This document shows positions 33,368-40,458 of a DNA stretch of 40,458 nt, piece after piece. The position numbers and the translations under genes are program-made. The stretch is taken from assembly GCA_039973685.1 (NCBI GenBank), contig JBDWKL010000020.1, forward strand, positions 1 to 40,458, in the 5' to 3' direction. The DNA is from Hyphomicrobiales bacterium (GTDB lineage Bacteria; Pseudomonadota; Alphaproteobacteria; Rhizobiales; JACESI01). Positions within the stretch are counted from its first letter, which is position 1. Every line of letters starts with the position of its first letter. Under the pieces are notes generated by a model, which was given only the letters and a program-made list of their open reading frames with translations, searched no databases and was not told the origin of the DNA.

Positions 33368-34033
33368 ATGTCTCATGCTCCCCTCACCGGCCCTCATGTC
33401 GAAGCTCAATCTGGCACAGCTAAAAGCCTTGTCATTCTCATCCACGGTTATGGCGCGAACGGCGATGATTTGATCGACATTGGCAAACAGCTTGCCCCGC
33501 ACTTCCCAGACACTGCCTTCTCATCTCCACACGCACCGGAAGATTGTGCAATGTCACCGGGGGGCAAACAATGGTTTCCACTCACTCACAATCCAGGTGG
33601 GTTTCGCAGCGAAGAAGAATATTGGAACGGCGTGAACCATTCACAAGACGTGCTCAATGATTATATCGACAAAGAACTTGAACGCCTCAACCTTGATGAA
33701 AGCCAATGTGTGTTGCTTGGCTTTTCACAAGGCACCATGATGTCGTTCCACGTCGGCCTACGCCGCAAAAAGCAATTGGCTGGCATTATCGCCTTTTCTG
33801 GCGTGCTTACAGGTGACGAACGTTTGAATGATGACATTCAATCAAAACCACCTGTTCTGATCGTACACGGCGAAGAAGATCCAGTTATCCCAGTAGAAGC
33901 GGTGCCTCGTGCAACCAAAGCGCTGCGTGGTGTTGATATAGACGCGGAATGGCACATTGTTGCAGGGCTTGGCCACGGCATTGAACAGATGGGCTTGATG
34001 CTTGCTGCAAACTTCTTGCGCCGCACATTGTAA
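33368..34033 (+). CDS. Alpha/beta-hydrolase, carboxylesterase/phospholipase family
   Basis: A 221-residue serine hydrolase of the YpfH/carboxylesterase II type. The catalytic triad can be read: S120 in LLGFSQGTMMS, D170 in VHGEEDPVIPV and H202 in GLGHGIE. The oxyanion region is VILIHGYGANGDDL. No signal peptide is seen, so it is cytosolic. Members cleave short-chain esters or lysophospholipids; the substrate here is unknown. It follows the AlkA-like gene by eight bases, an arrangement I recall from rhizobial genomes without a known functional link. Confidence 0.9.
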   Translation: MSHAPLTGPHVEAQSGTAKSLVILIHGYGANGDDLIDIGKQLAPHFPDTAFSSPHAPEDCAMSPGGKQWFPLTHNPGGFRSEEEYWNGVNHSQDVLNDYIDKELERLNLDESQCVLLGFSQGTMMSFHVGLRRKKQLAGIIAFSGVLTGDERLNDDIQSKPPVLIVHGEEDPVIPVEAVPRATKALRGVDIDAEWHIVAGLGHGIEQMGLMLAANFLRRTL

Positions 34034-34084
34034 CGCACGAATTAATTCTCAAGCATTGCGCCAATCTATCCATTTGTGGATCGC

Positions 34085-34114
34085 TTGACGCAAAAGGCTT
34101 CACATCTCCATATT
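34085..34114 (+). promoter_or_regulatory. Possible sigma-70-like promoter before the HNH gene
   Basis: ttgacg (34085-34090) and catatt (34109-34114) are separated by 18 bases in the 125-base gap before the HNH gene. The -35 match is good and the -10 is weak. This is a candidate only. Confidence 0.3.
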
Positions 34115-34158
34115 AGTCCCTATAGTCTTAGGTGTACGGACAAGTGCTGGAGAATGAA

Positions 34159-34716
34159 GTGACTATTCACGTTTCACCGGAAGCCCACCCTACCCTCGTT
34201 CTCAACGCGGATTATCGCCCGTTGAGTTACTACCCCCTCTCGCTCTGGTCTTGGCAAGATGCTGTAAAAGCCGTGTTCCTTGATCGGGTAAATACCGTCT
34301 CAGAATACGACCACGCTGTTAGAAGCCCCTCAACAGAGTTTAAAATTCCAAGCGTGGTCTCGCTTAAGAACTACGTCAAACCCGCACGCTATCCAGCGTT
34401 CACTCGATTTAACGTCTTCTTGCGCGATCAATTCTCTTGCCAATATTGCGGCTCGAAAAAGGATCTCACCTTTGACCACTTAATCCCTCGCTCCAAAGGC
34501 GGGCAAACAACTTGGGAAAATGTGATCACAGCGTGCAGCCCATGCAATTTGCGCAAGGCCAATAAATCCTGTGCCCAAATCGGCATGCACCCTTATCAAG
34601 ACCCGTTCCAACCGACCGTGTTCGAACTCCACAACAATGGCCGCCTCTTCCCACCTAATCATCTGCATGAAAGCTGGATGGATTATCTCTATTGGGATGC
34701 GGAGCTGATGCCGTAG
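34159..34716 (+). CDS. HNH endonuclease family protein
   Basis: A 185-residue protein with a zinc-supported HNH nuclease domain: C94-x2-C97 (SCQYCGSKKDL), the DH of LTFDHLIPRSKGG (D106, H107), N121 (TWENVITACSPCNLRKA) and C126-x2-C129. The N-terminal part, LVLNADYRPLSYYPLSLWSW, is a conserved extension of this family in alphaproteobacteria. The biological role is not established; it is not clearly linked to a phage or restriction system here. I chose the GTG at 34159 because ggag lies six bases upstream; an earlier in-frame GTG at 34132 lacks a ribosome-binding site. The PaiB-like gene follows after 53 bases. Confidence 0.87.
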   Translation: MTIHVSPEAHPTLVLNADYRPLSYYPLSLWSWQDAVKAVFLDRVNTVSEYDHAVRSPSTEFKIPSVVSLKNYVKPARYPAFTRFNVFLRDQFSCQYCGSKKDLTFDHLIPRSKGGQTTWENVITACSPCNLRKANKSCAQIGMHPYQDPFQPTVFELHNNGRLFPPNHLHESWMDYLYWDAELMP

Positions 34717-34769
34717 GGGGAGAGGTTCTGTTACTAGAGGCTTATACCTACAACCAAACCACGGTACCT

Positions 34770-35405
34770 ATGTTTCAACCTGCCATATTCCAAGAAGACC
34801 GCCTTGATGTGATGCATGGTCTTATGCGCACTCATCCGTTCGCGACGCTTATTTCCTCGGCAACAGGGGAATTGACGGCAGATCATGTTCCGTTGGTTTT
34901 GCATGATGAAGAAGGTGAGTTTGGTATCTTGCGCGGACATATCGCGGCAGGCAATCCGCTTTTCACAAAGACCGAAGGGGCACTCGATGTGCTGGGTGTT
35001 TTTCAAGGTCCGCAAACCTACATCACCCCCTCATGGTACGCCTCAAAACAAGAGCATGGCAAAGTGGTGCCGACATGGAACTATACCGTGGTTCATGCCC
35101 GTGGTGCCCTTACCTTCATCCGTGAGGAGAACTGGTTATTGCGCCATCTGCATGACCTTACCCAACAGCACGAAGGCCATCGCCAAAACCCATGGGCTGT
35201 ATCAGACGCGCCGGAAGATTTTGTAAAACGACAATTGCGCGGGCTTGTTGGGTTTGAAATCCAAGTGACCAGCATCGAGGGCACATGGAAAGTAAGCCAG
35301 AATAAAAGTGATGCGGATAAAGCCGGCGTAACGTCAGGCCTCTTGGATGAAAACACGTCCAATGCCAATGAAATTTCAAGATCTGTGACCGAGCGCTCTC
35401 AATGA
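34770..35405 (+). CDS. FMN-binding PaiB-family protein
   Basis: A 211-residue PaiB-like protein of the split-barrel flavin-binding fold. Diagnostic parts are MFQPAIFQEDRLDVMHGLMR, HPFATLIS, LTADHVPLVL, FQGPQTYITPSWYASK and VPTWNYTVVHARG. In Bacillus, PaiB is linked to negative control of protease and sporulation genes; in proteobacteria it is annotated as an FMN-binding regulator without proven targets. The start at 34770 matches the family; the in-frame extension upstream overlaps the HNH stop region. The stop overlaps the start of the DMT permease (ATGA), implying translational coupling and possibly regulation of, or a shared role with, that exporter. Confidence 0.87.
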   Translation: MFQPAIFQEDRLDVMHGLMRTHPFATLISSATGELTADHVPLVLHDEEGEFGILRGHIAAGNPLFTKTEGALDVLGVFQGPQTYITPSWYASKQEHGKVVPTWNYTVVHARGALTFIREENWLLRHLHDLTQQHEGHRQNPWAVSDAPEDFVKRQLRGLVGFEIQVTSIEGTWKVSQNKSDADKAGVTSGLLDENTSNANEISRSVTERSQ

Positions 35406-36250
35406 GCGGCATTGTCTTTGTGGCCGTTATAGGTGCCGCCCTCCTTCATGCCTGCTGGAATGCGCTGGTTAAAAGTGGGGCGGATAAAACGCTCAGCATG
35501 GGTGCCGTCATCATCGGCCATTTGCCAATTGCTTTAGTGCTCATTCCTTTCGTCCCTCTGCCAACAATGGAAAGCTTGCCTTATATAGCCGCGGGCATCG
35601 TGCTTCATTTTGGCTACCAGATGTTTTTGCTAAAGTCCTATCAAACCGGCGACCTCACCCAAGTCTATCCCATCGCCAGAGGCTCCGCGCCCCTCGTTGT
35701 TGCCTTGGTGTCTGTCTTGTTGCTTGAGGTTCACCTTGAGGGCTTAGAGATTCTTGCAATCACGATAATTGGCACGGGTATTATTAGCTTGGCTTTGGTC
35801 CGCCACTCTGACGGCCGGCGCAATAAACACGCAGCCATGCTGGCGTTGGTGACGGGATTATTCATCGCGTCCTATTCACTGGTTGATGGCCTCGGCGCAC
35901 GGTTAGCTGGAACCGCACTTGGTTATTACAGCTGGCTCTCAGTTGCGAACGGAATGGCGATGATTGCCTATCTTCGCCTTAAATCACCTGAAACATTGCG
36001 AGCAATACCAACCAAAGGCATGCGCATCATGGTGCTGGGCGGAGGCGGATCGTTCATCGCTTACGCCATTGTCACATGGGCTTTCACACAAGCTCCGATC
36101 GCCTTGGTAACAGCACTTCGCGAAACCAGTATTATCTTCGCCCTACTAATCGGCGTATTTTTCCTGAAAGAACGACTAAACCTGATCAAAGTCTTTTCAA
36201 CCTTCGCAACAATGCTCGGCGCGATCTTGCTGCGCTTTGCGCGGTCTTGA
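35402..36250 (+). CDS. DMT-superfamily (EamA) permease
   Basis: A 282-residue inner-membrane protein with about ten helices. The start VIGAALLHACWNALVKSGAD and the YPIARGSAPLVVALVSVLLL block are typical of a distinct EamA branch; the C-terminal half has LVTALRETSIIFALLIGVFF and LKERL. The substrate is unknown. Its ATG overlaps the PaiB-like stop by four bases. It ends 8 bases before a strong bidirectional terminator, so this is the last gene of the HNH-PaiB-DMT run. Confidence 0.88.
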   Translation: MSGIVFVAVIGAALLHACWNALVKSGADKTLSMGAVIIGHLPIALVLIPFVPLPTMESLPYIAAGIVLHFGYQMFLLKSYQTGDLTQVYPIARGSAPLVVALVSVLLLEVHLEGLEILAITIIGTGIISLALVRHSDGRRNKHAAMLALVTGLFIASYSLVDGLGARLAGTALGYYSWLSVANGMAMIAYLRLKSPETLRAIPTKGMRIMVLGGGGSFIAYAIVTWAFTQAPIALVTALRETSIIFALLIGVFFLKERLNLIKVFSTFATMLGAILLRFARS

Positions 36251-36258
36251 GTTCAAAT

Positions 36259-36287
36259 AAAAAGGCCGCTCGATGAGCGGCCTTTTT
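36259..36287. terminator. Bidirectional intrinsic terminator between the DMT permease and lpdA
   Basis: A perfect 10-bp stem, aaggccgctc (36262-36271) with gagcggcctt (36275-36284), has a 3-base loop and is flanked by A5 on the left and T5 on the right. It works in both directions, ending the plus-strand permease transcript and the minus-strand sucA-sucB-lpdA transcript. Confidence 0.92.
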
Positions 36288-36312
36288 AAATCTCGAACAT
36301 ACAAAACCAAAT

Positions 36313-37713
36313 CTAGATATGGATCGGCTTTGCGAATGTTGCCAAGGCTGCTTCACGCACAGCTTCTGACATTGTTGGGTGAGCGTGGCATGTACGACCC
36401 AAATCTTCTGAGCTTCCGCCAAATTCCATCAGTACGGCTGCTTCGTGGATCATTTCGCCAGCGCCAAGGCCAACGATGTGAACACCAAGAACACGGTCTG
36501 TGGCTTTGTCTGCCAGAATTTTCACAAAACCATCTGTCGCATGCATTGCGCGCGCGCGGCCATTGGCAGTGAACGGGAAGTTGCCTTTGTTATAAGCAAC
36601 ACCTTCTGCTTTTAGCTCGTCCTCAGTTTTACCAACGGAGGCCACTTCTGGCATGGTGTAGACAACACTTGGGATCACATCATAATTCACATGACCATGT
36701 TGGCCTGAAAGAATTTCAGCAACCGCCATACCTTCGTCTTCCGCTTTATGCGCAAGCATTGGGCCAGCGACAACATCACCAATTGCGTAGATGCCATCAA
36801 CGTTGGTTTTATAACCATGGTCGATAACAACGCGGCCACGTTCAGTTGCAATACCTGCAGCTTCAAGACCAAGTCCATCGGTGTAAGGCACGCGACCAGT
36901 AGAGATCAGCACGATGTCAGCGTCCAAGTTCACAGCATCGCCACCAGCAACCGGTTCATAAGTAACCGTTGCACCGTTGTCGTTCTTTTGAACGTCTGTC
37001 ACTTTGGCTGACAGTTGGAAAGAAAGGCCCTGCTTCTTCAGCATGGACAAGAACTTCTTAGAGACTTCGCTGTCCATTGGGCCAAGAATTTTGCCCATGT
37101 ACTCAACCACGGTTACTTCAGCACCAAGACGAGCCCATACAGAACCAAGCTCAAGGCCAATCACACCGCCGCCAACAACGACAACTTTCGCAGGCACCTT
37201 CTCAAGCACCAAAGCGCCCGTTGATGAAACGATGGTTTTCTCATCCACATCGATATCAAGACCTGGAATACCAGCCACATCAGAACCTGTCGCAATCACA
37301 ATGTTCTTTGTTTCGACAATCTGTGTCACGCCGCTATCAGATGATACTTTCACCTTGCCTGCAGCTTCAATAGAACCCCAACCGATATAAGTATCGATGT
37401 TGTTCTTCTTAAACAGATAAGCAACGCCTGAAACATTGGCATCAACAACGCCATCTTTATGCGCCATCATCTGCTTGAGATCGAGTTCAGGCTTGCCAAC
37501 TTTAATGCCGAGGCTTTCAAAGTTTTGGCCCGCTTCTGAAAACATTTCAGAAGCATGCAAAAGCGCTTTAGAAGGGATACAGCCAACATTGAGGCAGGTA
37601 CCGCCAAAGGTTTCACGCTTTTCAACAACGGCAACTTTTAGTCCAAGTTGCGCTGCTTTAATCGCACAAACATAACCACCCGGGCCTGTACCAATTACGA
37701 CAAGATCATACAT
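36313..37713 (-). CDS. lpdA: Dihydrolipoyl dehydrogenase (E3)
   Basis: E3 reoxidises dihydrolipoyl groups with NAD+ for the 2-oxoglutarate dehydrogenase complex. The FAD motif is VVIGTGPGGYVCAIKAAQLG, the redox disulfide GGTCLNVGCIPSK (C40, C45), the NAD motif VVVGGGVIGLELGSVW and the C-terminal His-Glu block HAHPTMSEA. At 466 residues it is full length. It starts 12 bases after the sucB stop on the same strand, confirming membership in the sucA-sucB-lpdA operon, as in rhizobia. A strong terminator follows. A separate E3 for pyruvate dehydrogenase would be expected elsewhere. Confidence 0.96.
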   Translation of the reverse strand: MYDLVVIGTGPGGYVCAIKAAQLGLKVAVVEKRETFGGTCLNVGCIPSKALLHASEMFSEAGQNFESLGIKVGKPELDLKQMMAHKDGVVDANVSGVAYLFKKNNIDTYIGWGSIEAAGKVKVSSDSGVTQIVETKNIVIATGSDVAGIPGLDIDVDEKTIVSSTGALVLEKVPAKVVVVGGGVIGLELGSVWARLGAEVTVVEYMGKILGPMDSEVSKKFLSMLKKQGLSFQLSAKVTDVQKNDNGATVTYEPVAGGDAVNLDADIVLISTGRVPYTDGLGLEAAGIATERGRVVIDHGYKTNVDGIYAIGDVVAGPMLAHKAEDEGMAVAEILSGQHGHVNYDVIPSVVYTMPEVASVGKTEDELKAEGVAYNKGNFPFTANGRARAMHATDGFVKILADKATDRVLGVHIVGLGAGEMIHEAAVLMEFGGSSEDLGRTCHAHPTMSEAVREAALATFAKPIHI

Positions 37714-37725
37714 GTTTGGTATCCT

Positions 37726-39255
37726 TTAGAGATCAAGAACGAGGCGTTGTGGGTCTTCAAGGCTCTCTTTAACGCGCACGAGGAAAGTAACCGCCTCTTT
37801 GCCGTCTACGATGCGGTGATCGTATGAAAGCGCTAGATACATCATTGGGCGAATAACAATCTCGCCACCAACAACAACCGGACGTTCTTGAATTTTGTGC
37901 ATGCCCAAAATACCAGACTGCGGTGCGTTCAAGATCGGCGAAGACATGAGTGAGCCATAAACACCACCATTTGAAATGGTGAATGTACCGCCCTGCATGT
38001 CATCCATACCAAGCTTGCCATCACGACCGGCAGCACCGAGGCGACCGATTTCTTTTTCGATCTCAGCAATCGACATTTCGTCAGCATCGCGCACCACTGG
38101 CACAACAAGACCCTTCGGTGTGCCAACAGCAACACCGATGTGAGCAAAGTTTTTGTAGACGATGTCTTTGCCGTCAATCTCAGCATTCACTGCTGGAATT
38201 TCTTTCAACGCATGACAAACAGCTTTTGCGAAGAAACCCATAAAGCCAAGCTTCACGCCGTGCTTTTTCTCAAACAGGTCTTTGTACTGTTTGCGAAGAT
38301 CCATCACAGGCTTCATGTCCACTTCGTTGTAAGTGGTGAGCATGGCAGCGGAGTTTTGTGCGTCTTTCAAACGACGAGCAATTGTCTGGCGAAGACGTGT
38401 CATTTTCACGCGTTCTTCACGTACTTCGTCATCAGCAGAAACAGGACCGCGCGGTGCAGCAGCAGCCGCAGGAGCAGACGAAGAAGCGCCAGATGCCATC
38501 GCATCCATCACGTCGCCTTTAAGAACCTGACCGCGTTTGCCGGAACCTGCAACAGAACCAGCATCAACATTGTTTTCAGCCATCATCTTTGCAGCAGAAG
38601 GTGCCGGCGGCATATCTGTACCCGCAGCAACTGGGGCAGGAGCAGCGGCAGCAGGAGCTGGCGCGCTTGCAGCAGGTGCAGCAGGCGCATCGCCAGCAGC
38701 CCCTTCTTCGATCAGAAGAACCACATCGCCTGGCGCAATAGTCGCACCTTCTTCATGGAGAATTTGGGCTATCTTGCCAGAAACAGGAGAGACAACTTCA
38801 AGAGCTGCTTTGTCTGTTTCAAGTTCGAACAACGCATCATCTGCGTTCACGACATCACCCACTTTTACGTACAAAGAACCGATATCAGCCTCTGTGACAG
38901 ATTCGCCAGCACTTGGCGCAACCACTTCAATCATAGATCCCCCTTTGGAGCTTTCATTTGTTTCGACTGCGGCCACTACTGGTTGAGCAGCCGTTTCAGG
39001 TGATGCGCCGCTTGCCTCACCCTCTGCAATTGTTCCAAGAAGGGCACCAACGGCAACCGTTTCGCCCTCCATAATTATGGTTTCTGCTAACACGCCCGTT
39101 GCAGAAGCTGGCACATCAAGAGTTACCTTGTCTGTTTCCAGCTCTACAATTGGCTCATCCTTTCGGACCGCATCACCAACTTTTTTGTGCCATTGCCCGA
39201 TCGTTGCTTCACTTACGGACTCACCGAGCGTCGGCACTCGGATTTCATTTGACAT
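37726..39255 (-). CDS. sucB: Dihydrolipoyllysine succinyltransferase (E2o) with two lipoyl domains
   Basis: E2o transfers the succinyl group to CoA in the 2-oxoglutarate dehydrogenase complex. The first lipoyl domain is residues 1-78 with lipoyl Lys K43 ([14 protein letters not shown]), and a second is 108-184 with K149 ([13 protein letters not shown]). An Ala/Pro-rich linker, the E3/E1-binding domain (about 218-252) and the catalytic domain follow. The catalytic domain ends with the His-Asp block [11 protein letters not shown]. At 509 residues it is about 100 longer than the usual single-lipoyl E2o. It sits between sucA (46-base gap) and lpdA (11 bases). An E2 for pyruvate is unlikely given the adjacent sucA. 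Confidence 0.95.
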   Translation of the reverse strand: MSNEIRVPTLGESVSEATIGQWHKKVGDAVRKDEPIVELETDKVTLDVPASATGVLAETIIMEGETVAVGALLGTIAEGEASGASPETAAQPVVAAVETNESSKGGSMIEVVAPSAGESVTEADIGSLYVKVGDVVNADDALFELETDKAALEVVSPVSGKIAQILHEEGATIAPGDVVLLIEEGAAGDAPAAPAASAPAPAAAAPAPVAAGTDMPPAPSAAKMMAENNVDAGSVAGSGKRGQVLKGDVMDAMASGASSSAPAAAAAPRGPVSADDEVREERVKMTRLRQTIARRLKDAQNSAAMLTTYNEVDMKPVMDLRKQYKDLFEKKHGVKLGFMGFFAKAVCHALKEIPAVNAEIDGKDIVYKNFAHIGVAVGTPKGLVVPVVRDADEMSIAEIEKEIGRLGAAGRDGKLGMDDMQGGTFTISNGGVYGSLMSSPILNAPQSGILGMHKIQERPVVVGGEIVIRPMMYLALSYDHRIVDGKEAVTFLVRVKESLEDPQRLVLDL

Positions 39256-39301
39256 TGTTCAGTTCACTTCCATTGTCATTCTAAACAGCTCAACGCCTTG
39301 A

Positions 39302-40458
39302 TCACGCAAAAGCGTCATCAATAAAGGCTTCAAGCTGCGCAAGGTGTGCTGACATCAATCCAGTTGCCGTCGCAGCTGAAGCTGGACGCCCTGCATAAAC
39401 AGGCCGTGCATGAGTTGAGCCCACATGATTGAGCGCCCATTCCAAATACGGTTCAACAAATGTCCAGCTACCCATGTTCTTCGGTTCTTCCTGACACCAA
39501 ACAATTTCAGCATTCTTAAAGCGTGTAAGCTCCGTGATCGCTGCCTTTGCTGGGAATGGGTAAAGCTGTTCAAGACGCATGATGTAGATATCATCAAGAC
39601 CACGTTTTTTGCGGCCTTCATAAAGATCAAAATAAACCTTACCTGAACATAAAACCACTTTGCGAATGTCTTTGTCCGCAACCAGTTTTTCTTCAGTATG
39701 GTCCAGCTGCGCATCATCCCAAAGCACACGGTGGAAAGATGAATCCGCAGAGAATTCTTCAATCGTTGATGTACACATTTTGTGACGAAGCAAAGACTTC
39801 GGCGTCATCAAGATGAGCGGTTTTCTGAAATCGCGACGAAGTTGACGGCGCAAAATGTGGAAATAGTTTGCAGGCGTCGTACAGTTGGCAACTTGCATGT
39901 TGTCTTCCGCACACATTTGCAAGAAACGCTCGAGGCGCGCTGATGAGTGCTCTGGACCTTGGCCTTCATACCCGTGTGGGAGAAGGCAAACCAAACCAGA
40001 CATCCGCAACCATTTGCGTTCAGCAGATGAGATAAACTGGTCGAAGAGAACCTGCGCCCCATTGGCGAAATCACCAAACTGCGCTTCCCACAAGATCAAG
40101 CCGTTCGGTTCTTGCATGGAATAACCATACTCATAACCCAGCACTGCTTCTTCAGACAACATCGAGTTAATCACGTCATATTCGGCTTGATTATCATCAA
40201 TATTGTTGAGCGGAATGTAGCGCCCTTCCGTATCTTGATCATAAAGCACTGTATGGCGTTGCGAGAACGTACCGCGTTCACAATCTTGGCCAGATAAGCG
40301 AACAAGGTGGCCATCCATGCAAAGCGTACCAAAGGCTAGTGCTTCACCGGTTGCCCAGTCAAATCCCTTACCTGTCTCAAACATCTTCGCACGGTTTTTC
40401 ATAAACCGTTTTATGGTTTTATGCGCATTGAAGTCGTCCGGTATTTTGGTGATAGCTT
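39302..40458 (-). CDS. sucA: 2-oxoglutarate dehydrogenase E1, C-terminal part (5' end outside window)
   Basis: E1o decarboxylates 2-oxoglutarate with thiamine diphosphate and succinylates the lipoyl group. The frame is open to the right edge; the ATG at 40402 is internal. Upstream codons read IPDDFNAHKTIKRF, a known SucA stretch. Visible family blocks are EALAFGTLCMDGHLVRLSGQ, DCERGTFSQRHTVL, EYGYSMQEPNGLILWEAQFG, LLPHGYEGQGPEHSSARLER and KSLLRHK. It ends normally, with IVWCQEEPKNMGSW, 46 bases before sucB. Only the last 385 or so residues are seen. Confidence 0.97.
   Translation of the reverse strand, partial: AITKIPDDFNAHKTIKRFMKNRAKMFETGKGFDWATGEALAFGTLCMDGHLVRLSGQDCERGTFSQRHTVLYDQDTEGRYIPLNNIDDNQAEYDVINSMLSEEAVLGYEYGYSMQEPNGLILWEAQFGDFANGAQVLFDQFISSAERKWLRMSGLVCLLPHGYEGQGPEHSSARLERFLQMCAEDNMQVANCTTPANYFHILRRQLRRDFRKPLILMTPKSLLRHKMCTSTIEEFSADSSFHRVLWDDAQLDHTEEKLVADKDIRKVVLCSGKVYFDLYEGRKKRGLDDIYIMRLEQLYPFPAKAAITELTRFKNAEIVWCQEEPKNMGSWTFVEPYLEWALNHVGSTHARPVYAGRPASAATATGLMSAHLAQLEAFIDDAFA

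Noticed and set aside
38140-39003. Long open frame antisense to sucB (287 codons)
   Set aside because: It is opposite a well-defined E2o gene, and its Arg/Cys/His/Ser-rich product has no family features, as expected for a shadow of Ala/Pro-rich coding DNA.
1-40458. CRISPR arrays, tRNA/rRNA genes, insertion sequences and prophage genes
   Set aside because: No regularly spaced repeats beyond the short triplet at 26863-26914, no cloverleaf-like sequences noticed, and no transposase, integrase or phage structural genes among the reading frames.

Overview
The window looks like a chromosomal stretch from an alphaproteobacterium of the Hyphomicrobiales (Rhizobiales) type, of moderate GC. The reasons are the rpsP-rimM-trmD block with an Ala/Glu-rich S16 tail, the dapE / membrane protein / truA-fmt-def neighbourhood, the sucA-sucB-lpdA order, and protein sequences that read like marine rhizobial relatives. 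The genus cannot be fixed from sequence reading alone. No rRNA, tRNA, insertion sequence, prophage or CRISPR array was seen. Gene density is high, and only one gap exceeds 300 bases (26736-27179).

Layout. 1-4170 (+): the end of rpsP, then rimM and trmD (ribosome assembly and tRNA m1G37), two small unknown proteins, and leuD-leuB (leucine synthesis). 4207-6782 (-): three genes resembling TadE/TadE/TadG of the Flp/Tad pilus system. 6974-11747 (-): PduO-type cobalamin adenosyltransferase with a HIG1-domain mini-protein, a PhnZ-like HD oxygenase beside a taurine:pyruvate aminotransferase, an SDR and a DMT permease. 11822-15263: an AEC-family carrier, recQ and a DUF805 protein. 15318-22257: dapE with a coupled membrane protein, the def-fmt-truA operon, a soluble chemoreceptor and rmuC. 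22356-28034: an OmpA-like lipoprotein, an unknown secreted protein, an atypical SDR, DUF805, a PiT phosphate transporter and dapD, with a decayed DUF805 relic upstream of the transporter. 28157-36250: LOG protein, DMT permease, FAD oxidoreductase and MnmD (together resembling a split MnmC), gluQ, an AlkA-like glycosylase, an esterase, an HNH protein, a PaiB-like protein and another DMT permease. 36313-40458 (-): lpdA, sucB (two lipoyl domains) and the 3' part of sucA.

How the genes work together. Most are housekeeping genes. tRNA maturation is strongly represented (trmD, truA, mnmD with its FAD partner, gluQ), together with fMet handling (fmt, def). Two diaminopimelate/lysine genes (dapE, dapD) and two leucine genes are present. 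The sucA-sucB-lpdA block encodes the 2-oxoglutarate dehydrogenase complex.

The most unusual pairing is the taurine:pyruvate aminotransferase next to an HD protein carrying the ligand pattern of PhnZ-class diiron oxygenases. PhnZ acts on 2-aminoethylphosphonate derivatives, and taurine is the sulfonate analogue of 2-aminoethylphosphonate. Other points worth a second look are the split MnmC, a gluQ without its zinc cysteines, the missing rplS and leuC between trmD and leuD, a stem-loop over the tadG-like stop codon, and three 22-nt-spaced repeats upstream of the phosphate transporter. Gene starts were chosen from ribosome-binding sites and family alignment recalled from memory; no database search was run.
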